Shown: positions 1 through 7,082 of the stretch, in pieces | How positions within the stretch are numbered: the first letter of the stretch is position 1 | How the letters are laid out: every line of letters starts with the position of its first letter | Assembly (NCBI GenBank): GCA_027620395.1 | Contig: JAQBZY010000020.1 | Span: 1 to 10,819, forward strand | DNA length: 10,819 bases | Direction of reading: 5' to 3' | Source: Pseudomonadota bacterium | GTDB taxonomy: Bacteria; Pseudomonadota; Alphaproteobacteria; Rhodospirillales; Casp-alpha2 | Made by a program: the position numbers and the translations under genes | Notes under the pieces: generated by a model | The model's database searches: none | Told to the model about the DNA's origin: nothing | The model's input: only the letters and a program-made list of their open reading frames with translations

Positions 1-2083
1 TGGCGTTGAGACCGCCCGACACCGCGTCTCCGACCAGGGCCTCCATGTCGACACCGATATCGCGAACGGCGGCTAAATCGGCGAATTTTGCGGACATGGT
101 GTAAAGCGACCGGAAAGCGGCATCGGTGCGGAAATTCTGCTGCCAGCTCAGTTGAACCGGAATATCGCCCATCTTCACGTTGCCGGAGATATCCATGCGC
201 GTTTTGTTGACGGCAAGTTTCAAATCGCCGTCCTGAATGCCGCGCCCCAACACGACATCATCGATCGCAACCTGCTTAAGTGTCGCGCCGGCCTGGACCT
301 CGACGTCGGACATCTTAAGGTATTTGGCCAGCAAGAACCGAAGATGCAAATCGATGTTGGCTTTGCCTTTGATTTTGTCGCTTTTAAGCCCCATGGCCTT
401 GGTAAAACCGAGCGGCTTGTTATCGAGATATTTGAGCGCGTCCATGAACGGCGCTTCGAAACTGATATCGATGTCGGCGTACTGATCGACCTCGTGCAGG
501 CCGAATATATGGATAGTCCCGCCGACGATATTGACGGCGCCGCTATGACCCCGTGACACGGCAATATCAAATGTTTTCTCATCGAAATTAATCAACGCGG
601 CGGCATCGACGACGGCCGGCATGCCGGCAAGATACTCGACCCTTGCCCCGTCGACGGTCATCGTGCCGTCGACATCCCGAAACAGGATTTCGCCATTTGG
701 CCGGATCAGAACGTCGAACTTGGCGTTGGCCGTCCTGATCGTGCCGCCCTTGATCCTCGATGTCGCCCAACGATGGGCGTCCGACCCGAGCGCTTGCGGC
801 CAATACCGTTCGACATTGTCGACGGGAACGTTCGATAGTTCGCCGTTCAAGTTCAGCACCACGCCATCGCTGCCACCAATGCCGTCGATGGTTCCGCTGA
901 CGACGGCCCGCGGTCCCTCGATGTCAGCCACCATTTTAGAAATTTCGATTTTTCCCTCAGTTCCTATGTAGCGGCCTGACCCGGTGAGTTTTGCCAGCGG
1001 AAATGCGTGGCTGATCGGCGCCGGCACCACCAGCGATGAGCCCGGTTTGAGTTCGAGTGTAAACTCATCGATTGTCGTCGCGTCGGTGACGCCATTGACG
1101 AGACCGCGAAGTACCACCGATTTCACTGTCATGAGTTGCTTGAAGGGTGGCGGCAATTCGATATCGCCGCCGCCGCCGGTGACGTTGAAGCCGATGGTCT
1201 CGATCTTGCCGTCGCGCTTGGCGCCGACGACGACGGTGCCGCTCAAAGGCAAATTGAGGGCCGCCAAGGGCCCAAGCTTGTAATAGATGGCCGAAAACGA
1301 GGCCGGCGAGATGTCTTTGAAGCTGGCCGTTAAATCCAGACGTTCCGTGTCGGCTGCATACGATCCATGCAAAGAGACGTCGGCGCTTCGGCCGTCGACG
1401 TCGATCCGGATCAATCCTTTGGCCAGCAGGCCATGCGGTGCCCTATCGAGCGAAAGATAGCCGACTGGCGCGCTCCATGTCTTACCGGTCATCCGGTCAT
1501 CGAAGGTCATGGTGGCGCCGGAGACTCTGACGGTAGCGAGATAACTCATCGGCGAGCCGGGGTCCGGGCGGTGCATCAACCACCCCAACAGTCCCTCGGT
1601 GACGCCGTCGCCATTGACCCGGCTTTCGACGCCGGCGACGTTGATGTCCAAGCTGCCATCGGCCATCCGGCGGACGCGGAGTTCCGGCCCCAGAAATTCG
1701 ATATAACTTGGCGCCAGCACGCCGCCCAGCATCGCCCGCCCGCTGAGCGACAGCGAAAGCTCGGGGATCCGCGCGATCACTTGACCACCATCGCCAACCG
1801 CCCGCACGCCCTTGACGCGGATGTCGATGGCGCGGTCCCAGCCGGCCCAGGTGAGCGTGGTTTCCGAGATCGCCAACCGGAAGCCACGATGTCCCTGATT
1901 CAAGGCCCGCTCGACATAGGGCGCCAGGAAATCGAGCGACACCGGACCGCGCTGCAATTGCCAGGCGATCAAGAGCGCAATGATGATAACACCCGCGCCA
2001 AGTCCGCCGAGCATCTGGAAAATCATTCTGAACGTGTGCTTAATCAACACCCGAGGCCCGTCCGCCGCTTCGCTTGACCACAT
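1..2083 (-). CDS. AsmA/YhdP-like envelope protein with DUF3971 domain (N-terminal part, cut by window edge)
   Basis: I translated the minus strand from ATG at 2083-2081 and found 694 codons with no stop before base 1, so the C-terminus lies outside the window. Residues 1-24 are a short cytoplasmic leader, and about 25-43 (LGGLGAGVIIIALLIAW) form one membrane segment. The rest is long, periplasmic, beta-rich sequence. A DUF3971 signature appears around residue 427 (RYWPQALGSDAHRWATSRI), followed by KGGTI. This matches the YhdP branch of the AsmA-like family. In E. coli, YhdP, TamB and YdbH act redundantly in phospholipid transfer between inner and outer membranes; a similar role here is inference. 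Family members commonly exceed 1000 residues, so a third or more may be missing. The ATG has only a weak GGGA-like ribosome site, and GTG or TTG at codons 12-13 or Met20/Met24 are alternatives. It is divergent from glnE. Confidence 0.85.
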   Translation of the reverse strand, partial: MWSSEAADGPRVLIKHTFRMIFQMLGGLGAGVIIIALLIAWQLQRGPVSLDFLAPYVERALNQGHRGFRLAISETTLTWAGWDRAIDIRVKGVRAVGDGGQVIARIPELSLSLSGRAMLGGVLAPSYIEFLGPELRVRRMADGSLDINVAGVESRVNGDGVTEGLLGWLMHRPDPGSPMSYLATVRVSGATMTFDDRMTGKTWSAPVGYLSLDRAPHGLLAKGLIRIDVDGRSADVSLHGSYAADTERLDLTASFKDISPASFSAIYYKLGPLAALNLPLSGTVVVGAKRDGKIETIGFNVTGGGGDIELPPPFKQLMTVKSVVLRGLVNGVTDATTIDEFTLELKPGSSLVVPAPISHAFPLAKLTGSGRYIGTEGKIEISKMVADIEGPRAVVSGTIDGIGGSDGVVLNLNGELSNVPVDNVERYWPQALGSDAHRWATSRIKGGTIRTANAKFDVLIRPNGEILFRDVDGTMTVDGARVEYLAGMPAVVDAAALINFDEKTFDIAVSRGHSGAVNIVGGTIHIFGLHEVDQYADIDISFEAPFMDALKYLDNKPLGFTKAMGLKSDKIKGKANIDLHLRFLLAKYLKMSDVEVQAGATLKQVAIDDVVLGRGIQDGDLKLAVNKTRMDISGNVKMGDIPVQLSWQQNFRTDAAFRSLYTMSAKFADLAAVRDIGVDMEALVGDAVSGGLNA

Positions 2084-2119
2084 TCGATCGATCCCACACT
2101 CTGCCGGAACCGGCGAAGT

Positions 2120-5113
2120 ATGGCTCAAAGTATGTATAACGCGGCATTAAATTCCAGTAAAATGCGGCTTCCACTGGCCGCCGACCCGGAAGCCGCCCGA
2201 CGCGGCCGGGACGGCTTGATTGCCAGTTGTGCCGCCGCCGAGGCCGCCACCGAGGCTGAAGGACTGCTCGAATTCGCGGAAAACCTGATCAATGATCCCG
2301 AGGGCAGGTCGCTTCTCGACGCCGTTTTCGGCAATAGTCCCTATCTCACCGGCACCATCTTGGGCGAACCCGACGCTCTCCGCCGCATCATTTTGGAAAA
2401 TCCGGGGCCGTTTTCAACCGCCTTGATCGAAGATATCCGACGCCGCGCCACGCCGGCCGAGGATGAAGCCGGGCTGGGACGGCGGTTGCGGATCGCCAAG
2501 CGGCGCCTGGCCTTGGCGGTCGCCTTGGCCGACATCGCCGACATCTGGTCTCTTGAGGACGTCACCCGGACATTGTCGGAATTCGCCGATGCCGCCATTG
2601 CCGCCGCCGCCGATTTCGTGATTCGGCGTGCCGCCGGTCGCGGCGCGTTCGAATTGGCGCACCCCGAAACGCCATCGCTTGAGAGCGGATATTTCGTCCT
2701 CGCCATGGGCAAGCTCGGGGCCGGCGAATTGAATTATTCAAGCGATATCGATTTGATCTGCCTCTACGACACCGAGCGCATCCGGACCAGCGATTCCGAC
2801 CAGTTGCAGAGCCACGCGGTCCGGATGACCCGGACGCTGGTCCGGCTCCTCGATGAACGGACCACTGATGGGTATGTCTTCAGGACCGATCTCCGGCTCC
2901 GTCCTGATCCAGGCTCGACGCCGCTTTCAGTGTCGGTTCTTGCCGCCGAGACCTATTACGAAAGCGTCGGTCAAAACTGGGAACGCGCGGCCATGATCAA
3001 GGCCCGGTCGGCCGGCGGCGATATCGCCGCCGGCATGAATTTTCTGACCTTCTTAAAACCGTTCGTGTGGCGGAAGAATCTCGACTTCGCGGCGATCCAG
3101 GATATTCACTCGATCAAGCGGCAGATCCACGCGCGCCGGGGCGGCGGTGTCGTTCGGACCAAGGGTCACAACATCAAGATCGGCCGTGGCGGCATCCGCG
3201 AGGTCGAATTCTTCGCGCAGACCCAGCAATTGATTTGGGGCGGCCGGGAACCGCGTTTACGCCAGCGGCGCACGCTCGACGCCTTGCAAGCGTTGGTCGA
3301 GCTTGGTCATGTGGCGTCCACAACGGCTGAGGAACTGACCTTGGCCTACCGATTCCTGCGCCGGGTCGAACACCGGCTGCAGATGACCGCCGATGAACAA
3401 ACTCAGACCCTTCCCGATGACGATGCATCGTTCGACGCGCTGGCCAAGTTTTTGGGTTACGACAACGGTGCCGCGTTTTCGGTGGCACTCACCGGCCATC
3501 TGGAGACCGTCCAGCGGCATTATGCGGCGTTGTTCGAAGATGCGCCCGAACTCAGCGGCGCCGATGCCGGCAATCTTTCGTTTACCGGCGTCGAGGCCGA
3601 TCCCGGAACACTCAAGACATTGACCAAGATGGGGTTTGCCAACGCCAAGACCGTCGACGGCATCATCCGCGGTTGGCATCATGGCCGCATCCGCGCCACG
3701 CGCAGCACCCGAGCCCGGGAAATCCTGACCGAGTTGACGCCGGCATTGCTGGCGGCCAACGCCCGGCAACCCGACCCGGACACGACGTTCCTGAAATTCG
3801 ACACCTTCGTCTCGGGACTGCCGGCCGGTGTGCAATTGTTCTCGATGTTTCAGGCCTACCCGGATTTGCTCGATCTTTTGGCCGAGATCATGGGCGAGGC
3901 GCCGAGGTTGGCCGAGCACTTGTCTAACCGCCCATCGGTCTTGGAAAGCGTGCTCAGTGCCGATTTCCACGCCGCCATCCCCGACGCCAACGTTTTGCTC
4001 GCGGACTGCCAGCGCCACCTGGACGACGCCCCGGCGTTCGAGCAAAAACTCGACGCCAGCCGGCGCTGGAACAGCGACCGGCGGTTTCAGATCGGCGTCC
4101 AATTGTTACAAGGGCCTCTTGCTCCGGCCCGCGCCGCCGAACATTTGAGCGATGTCGCCGACGCGGTTCTCCGCACTCTCTATCCGGTCGTTCTCGACGA
4201 ATTCGCGCTCCGCCATGGCCGTGTCGCCGGGGCCGAGTTCGCGGTCTTGGCACTCGGCAAACTCGGGTCGCGCGAGCTAATGCCGACATCCGATCTCGAT
4301 CTGGTATTTCTCTACCGATTACCAGCCTCGGCCGACGCGTCCGATGGCGCCAAGCCATTGCCGGCATCGCAGTATTTTGGCCGGCTATGCCAAAGACTGA
4401 TCGCTGCCGTGACCGCCATGACCGCCGAGGGGATGCTTTACGAGATCGATATGCGGTTGCGTCCGACCGGCAACAAGGGCCCGATCGCGACCCCGTTTGA
4501 TGGATTTGTCACCTACCAGAATGAGAGTGCGTGGACCTGGGAACACATGGCGCTGACCCGGGCCCGCATCGTGGTCGCCGACGCCGAATTCGGCACCGAC
4601 GCCGAGGCGGCGATCGGCAATATTCTGAGGCGCCGGCGGAACCGGGAGAAAACCGCCACCGAAGTTGCGGAGATGCGCGGCCGAATCGAAAAGCAGCACC
4701 GCAGCCAATGCCCGTTCGCCTTGAAGCACGTTCCGGGCGGTCAGCTCGACATCGATTTCATCGGCCAATTCCTGGTCCTGACGCACGCCGCGAGCACGCC
4801 CGGCCTGGCCGGCGCCGCCGCCAATCAGGTGTTTGAAGTGGCCGCCGCCGGCGAACATCTGTCATCCGACGATGCCGCTGCATTGATCGGTGCCCGCGCA
4901 ATGTTCCAGGCGGTGCAGACGTTTCTGTCGCTGACCGTCGGCAGCGATGTCAACGAGCAGCGGGTCCAGGATTTCTCGGCCGCGCTCAAGGAAGACTTGC
5001 TCCGCATCGCCGACGCCCCCAGTTTCGAGATATTGCAGCAGCGCTTGATCGAGACCGAGCGCGAAATCCGCCGTATCTTTGTCGATCTAGTCGGCGATCC
5101 GTCCGGACCTTGA
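2120..5113 (+). CDS. glnE: Bifunctional glutamine synthetase adenylyltransferase / adenylyl-removing enzyme
   Basis: GlnE attaches AMP to, and removes it by phosphorolysis from, the conserved tyrosine of glutamine synthetase subunits in the cytoplasm, steered by PII (GlnB) and glutamine. The 997 residues contain two nucleotidyltransferase domains, as the family requires. The N-terminal (deadenylylating) domain has MGKLGAGELNYSSDIDL with metal-binding D209 and D211. The C-terminal (adenylylating) domain has LGKLGSRELMPTSDLDL with D725 and D727. Between them, GRGGIREVEFF near residues 355-365 marks the helical regulatory part, and GGQLDIDFIGQF follows the second domain. E. coli GlnE is about 946 residues, so this is full length. 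The start is uncertain: ATGs at 2120, 2132 and 2162 are in frame, none has a strong ribosome site, and family-like sequence (RLPLAADPEAARRG) begins right after the third. bcp follows 58 bases downstream on the same strand. Confidence 0.95.
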   Translation: MAQSMYNAALNSSKMRLPLAADPEAARRGRDGLIASCAAAEAATEAEGLLEFAENLINDPEGRSLLDAVFGNSPYLTGTILGEPDALRRIILENPGPFSTALIEDIRRRATPAEDEAGLGRRLRIAKRRLALAVALADIADIWSLEDVTRTLSEFADAAIAAAADFVIRRAAGRGAFELAHPETPSLESGYFVLAMGKLGAGELNYSSDIDLICLYDTERIRTSDSDQLQSHAVRMTRTLVRLLDERTTDGYVFRTDLRLRPDPGSTPLSVSVLAAETYYESVGQNWERAAMIKARSAGGDIAAGMNFLTFLKPFVWRKNLDFAAIQDIHSIKRQIHARRGGGVVRTKGHNIKIGRGGIREVEFFAQTQQLIWGGREPRLRQRRTLDALQALVELGHVASTTAEELTLAYRFLRRVEHRLQMTADEQTQTLPDDDASFDALAKFLGYDNGAAFSVALTGHLETVQRHYAALFEDAPELSGADAGNLSFTGVEADPGTLKTLTKMGFANAKTVDGIIRGWHHGRIRATRSTRAREILTELTPALLAANARQPDPDTTFLKFDTFVSGLPAGVQLFSMFQAYPDLLDLLAEIMGEAPRLAEHLSNRPSVLESVLSADFHAAIPDANVLLADCQRHLDDAPAFEQKLDASRRWNSDRRFQIGVQLLQGPLAPARAAEHLSDVADAVLRTLYPVVLDEFALRHGRVAGAEFAVLALGKLGSRELMPTSDLDLVFLYRLPASADASDGAKPLPASQYFGRLCQRLIAAVTAMTAEGMLYEIDMRLRPTGNKGPIATPFDGFVTYQNESAWTWEHMALTRARIVVADAEFGTDAEAAIGNILRRRRNREKTATEVAEMRGRIEKQHRSQCPFALKHVPGGQLDIDFIGQFLVLTHAASTPGLAGAAANQVFEVAAAGEHLSSDDAAALIGARAMFQAVQTFLSLTVGSDVNEQRVQDFSAALKEDLLRIADAPSFEILQQRLIETEREIRRIFVDLVGDPSGP
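2133..2161 (-). promoter_or_regulatory. Candidate sigma70 promoter for the AsmA-like gene
   Basis: On the minus strand, TTTACT (2161-2156) and TATACA (2138-2133) are separated by 17 bases. Each hexamer matches the sigma70 consensus at four of six positions. This would start RNA near 2126 and leave a leader of about 40 bases before the ATG at 2083. The stretch is clearly more AT-rich than its surroundings. It lies inside the first codons of glnE as called from 2120, which would be less awkward if glnE starts at 2162. Prediction by eye only. Confidence 0.3.
2135..2140 (+). promoter_or_regulatory. Candidate -10 element for glnE, overlapping the opposing -10
   Basis: TATAAC matches the sigma70 -10 consensus at five of six positions and shares bases 2135-2138 with the minus-strand TATACA. 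No good -35 lies 16-18 bases upstream. If used, RNA would start near 2147, downstream of the ATGs at 2120 and 2132, and translation would have to begin at ATG 2162 (glnE Met15). Weak evidence on its own. Confidence 0.2.
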
Positions 5114-5126
5114 ACCGCGCCGCCCG

Positions 5127-5152
5127 ATCGCCGATAACCGGCCGGCGGCGAT
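5127..5152 (+). other. Inverted repeat in the glnE-bcp gap
   Basis: ATCGCCG (5127-5133) and CGGCGAT (5146-5152) are exact reverse complements around a 12-base loop that itself holds the palindrome CCGGCCGG. No T-run follows, so it does not look like an intrinsic terminator. It could be an RNA hairpin just before the bcp ribosome site, or chance in GC-rich DNA. Confidence 0.25.
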
Positions 5153-5158
5153 AGCCCG

Positions 5159-5166
5159 AAGGGAGG
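5159..5166 (+). promoter_or_regulatory. Strong ribosome binding site of bcp
   Basis: AAGGGAGG is a near-perfect anti-16S match. It lies 5 bases before the ATG at 5172 and 8 before the ATG at 5175, so either of the tandem ATGs is possible, with the second slightly better spaced. It is the strongest ribosome site in the window apart from the one inside prfB. The ATG at 5168, in another frame, sits too close to it. Confidence 0.75.
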
Positions 5167-5171
5167 CATGC

Positions 5172-5636
5172 ATGATGTTGAAATCCGGCGACGAGGTTCC
5201 GGCGTTCTCGCACCCCACCGACGGCGGCGGCAAGCTTTCGCTCAAGGACCTCAAGAGAAAGAAGGCGGTGCTTTACTTCTATCCCAAGGACATGACGCCC
5301 GGCTGCACCACCGAGGCCGAGGATTTCCGGGACCGGGCCAAGGAGTTCGCCAAGTCGGGCGCCGTCATCGTCGGCATCTCCAAGGACAGCGCCGCCCGGC
5401 ACGATAAGTTCAAGGAAAAGTACCGTTTGCCGTTCATATTGTTGTCGGACGAGGGCGGCGATCTTTGCGAGCGGTTCGGCGTCTGGCAGGAGAAGTCGCT
5501 GTACGGGCGGAAATTCATGGGCATTGTGCGTTCGACGTTCCTGATCGACGAAAAAGGCATCGTCCGCCAGGTCTGGCCGAAAGTGAAGGTCAAGGGCCAC
5601 GCCGACGAGGTCCTTGCCGCCCTGAAGGCACTTTGA
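5172..5636 (+). CDS. bcp: Thioredoxin-dependent peroxiredoxin, BCP/PrxQ family
   Basis: A cytoplasmic peroxidase that reduces hydrogen peroxide and organic hydroperoxides, normally recycled by thioredoxin. The 154 residues match the usual BCP length. KDMTPGCTTE carries the peroxidatic cysteine C45 with the expected P and T residues of the active-site loop. R120 in VRSTFLID is the conserved arginine, and FGVWQEKSLYGRKFMGI is the typical BCP C-terminal block. E. coli BCP has a second cysteine five residues after the first (CTVQAC); here position 50 is Glu. The only other cysteine is C99 (GGDLCERFGVW), so the enzyme is either 1-Cys or uses a differently placed resolving cysteine. The strong AAGGGAGG fixes the start to the tandem ATG at 5172 or 5175. 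It lies between glnE and the DUF455 gene, whose start codon overlaps its stop. Confidence 0.95.
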   Translation: MMLKSGDEVPAFSHPTDGGGKLSLKDLKRKKAVLYFYPKDMTPGCTTEAEDFRDRAKEFAKSGAVIVGISKDSAARHDKFKEKYRLPFILLSDEGGDLCERFGVWQEKSLYGRKFMGIVRSTFLIDEKGIVRQVWPKVKVKGHADEVLAALKAL

Positions 5637-6457
5637 GCGCCGAGCCAACCCTACGCGGCGCCGCGCTCGAGGTTCTAAGTGCCGCCGAGCCGGCCCGCAA
5701 ACTCGCCCTGACCCGGACGCATGCCCAGCGCTGGCAACTAGGGGAAATTTCCGCGATCGGCGTTGAACAGCCGCCGGACCGGCCGGCCAGACCGGCGCGG
5801 CCGGAACTGCTGGCGCCAGCCAGGATGCCGAAGCGGTCCAAGGGCTCGGCCGCCGGACGCGCTGCGTTCGTGCACGCCATCGCGCATATCGAATTCAACG
5901 CCATCGATTTGGCATGGGATATCGTCGCCCGCTTCCATGACGAACCGATGCCCCGCCGGTTCTTCGACGATTGGGTCGCGACGGCGTTGGACGAAGCGGA
6001 ACATTTCGCATTGCTTGCCGCCCGCCTGACCGAGCTTGGCCACGCGTATGGCGATTTGCCGGCTCACGACGGGCTGTGGCAGGCCGCACTTGAGACCACC
6101 GACGATTTAATGGCCCGCCTGGCGCTGGTGCCAATGGTGCTCGAGGCGCGCGGCCTCGACACCGCCCCGGTCGCGGCAGACAAGCTCCGCCAGCAAGGCG
6201 ATATCGAAACCTCCCGGCTGTTGGCTCGGATCGGCGCCGAGGAGGTTCCGCATGTTGCCGCCGGCGTCCGATGGTTCGAGTATCTGGCTAAACGCTGCGG
6301 ACTGAATCCTCATCAGGCGTTCCATAAAATCGTTAGATCTCGCTTGCAAGGGAGCTTAAAGCCACCCTTCAATGTAGAAGCGCGCTTGGCTGCCGGGCTC
6401 ACCCCCGAGTATTTCCTGCCGCTGGTGAAATCATCCGACCCTTCCCCGATGCCGTAG
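5633..6457 (+). CDS. DUF455 family ferritin-like protein
   Basis: A 274-residue protein if translation starts at TTG 5633, sharing TTGA with the bcp stop (TGA 5634-5636). The first residues from this TTG (SAEPTLRGAALEVLSAAEPA) read like the DUF455 N-terminus, whereas the first ATG of the frame (5465) would push 170 bases into bcp. No ribosome site stands just before the TTG, so translational coupling to bcp is likely. The fold looks like a ferritin-type four-helix bundle with di-iron ligands: E87 in HIEFNAID, E121 and H124 in DEAEH, E171 in LEARGLD, E204 and H207 in EEVPH. PPDRPARPARPELL near the N-terminus and LKPPFN near the C-terminus are also typical of the family. The reaction is not known to me; related folds include ferritins, rubrerythrin and the tRNA hydroxylase MiaE. 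A role with the adjacent peroxiredoxin is inference. Confidence 0.88.
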   Translation: MSAEPTLRGAALEVLSAAEPARKLALTRTHAQRWQLGEISAIGVEQPPDRPARPARPELLAPARMPKRSKGSAAGRAAFVHAIAHIEFNAIDLAWDIVARFHDEPMPRRFFDDWVATALDEAEHFALLAARLTELGHAYGDLPAHDGLWQAALETTDDLMARLALVPMVLEARGLDTAPVAADKLRQQGDIETSRLLARIGAEEVPHVAAGVRWFEYLAKRCGLNPHQAFHKIVRSRLQGSLKPPFNVEARLAAGLTPEYFLPLVKSSDPSPMP

Positions 6458-6471
6458 GGAACGTTAATCTC

Positions 6472-6490
6472 TGCGGCGACGTTGCGGCGA
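6472..6490 (+). repeat. Short direct repeat before the FliL-domain gene
   Basis: TGCGGCGA occurs at 6472-6479 and again at 6483-6490, one helical turn apart (11-base period), in the 60-base gap between the DUF455 gene and the FliL-domain gene. It could be a regulator site or chance in GC-rich DNA. I see no convincing promoter hexamers beside it. Confidence 0.2.
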
Positions 6491-6517
6491 TCACGAATGC
6501 CTTGAGAGGAATTCAGC

Positions 6518-7060
6518 ATGGCGGAAAAGAAAGCGAAATCCGGCAAGGCCGGCAAGCCTGCCAAGGACGCCAAACCCGACGATGAAGGCGGCGGCGACGC
6601 CCCCAAGAAGAAAGGCGGCAAGAAAAAGCTGATGATCGTCGCCGTCGCCGCGTTGGTGGTCACCGGTGGTTTAGGTGGCGGCGCTTACTACATGGGTCTT
6701 GTCCATCAATTTATGGGGTGGGAGCGGCCGAATAGGTCGGCGATTTTGCGGATCGGCAAACCGATTTTACATCTGTTACCTGAAATCAAGGTCGATCTGA
6801 AAGTCGGCACCTGCAATTCGCCATTTCTGCGGGCCACCGTTCAAGTGCAGTTGTCTCCGGGCGATCTCAATAAATTGGTAGAAACTCAGGATCTGGTCAT
6901 GGACGGCATTCTGACGCACCTCCGCGATCAGGAACGCCAGAACGTCGTCGGCAAAGAGGGCGCCGAGCGGCTCCGCTTCGATTTGGTGCAGATCATCGAC
7001 AACGTCATCCGGCCGGCGAAAGTGCATACCGTGCTATTCAAACAGTTCATCGTACAATAA
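6518..7060 (+). CDS. FliL-domain membrane protein (flagellar basal body-associated FliL-like)
   Basis: The 180 residues divide into a Lys-, Gly- and Asp-rich cytoplasmic tail (1-37), one membrane helix (about 38-60, LMIVAVAALVV onward) and a periplasmic FliL domain (about 75-180). Family marks are LPEIKVDL near 87-94, the ATVQVQL strand, and the C-terminal RPAKVHTVLFKQFIVQ, close to the usual FliL ending. FliL sits near the flagellar motor, surrounds or assists the stator (MotA/MotB) and raises torque. FliL-like domains also occur outside flagellar operons, and no other flagellar gene is visible here, so I withhold the symbol. AGAGGA at 6505-6510, seven bases before the ATG, supports the start. 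The gene follows DUF455 by 60 bases and converges on prfB, with 22 bases between the stops and no clear terminator. The assignment to the FliL superfamily is firm; the role is open. Confidence 0.85.
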   Translation: MAEKKAKSGKAGKPAKDAKPDDEGGGDAPKKKGGKKKLMIVAVAALVVTGGLGGGAYYMGLVHQFMGWERPNRSAILRIGKPILHLLPEIKVDLKVGTCNSPFLRATVQVQLSPGDLNKLVETQDLVMDGILTHLRDQERQNVVGKEGAERLRFDLVQIIDNVIRPAKVHTVLFKQFIVQ

Positions 7061-7082
7061 GCGATTGAACAAACGCCGAGGG

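Noticed and set aside
1367..2077. Long plus-strand open frame opposite the AsmA-like gene
   Set aside because: The minus strand gives a coherent DUF3971 protein with a membrane anchor; the plus-strand translation is a composition-driven shadow with no recognisable motif.
3257..4102. 281-codon minus-strand open frame inside glnE
   Set aside because: It lies wholly within the clearly coding middle of glnE, and long antisense frames are expected at this GC content.
5465..5632. DUF455 gene starting at ATG 5465, deep inside bcp
   Set aside because: The extra 56 residues are bcp read in another frame; family-like sequence begins at the TTG at 5633.
7061..7082. A bidirectional terminator between fliL-like and prfB
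   Set aside because: The 22-base gap has no inverted repeat or T-run, so I could not support a terminator despite the convergent layout.
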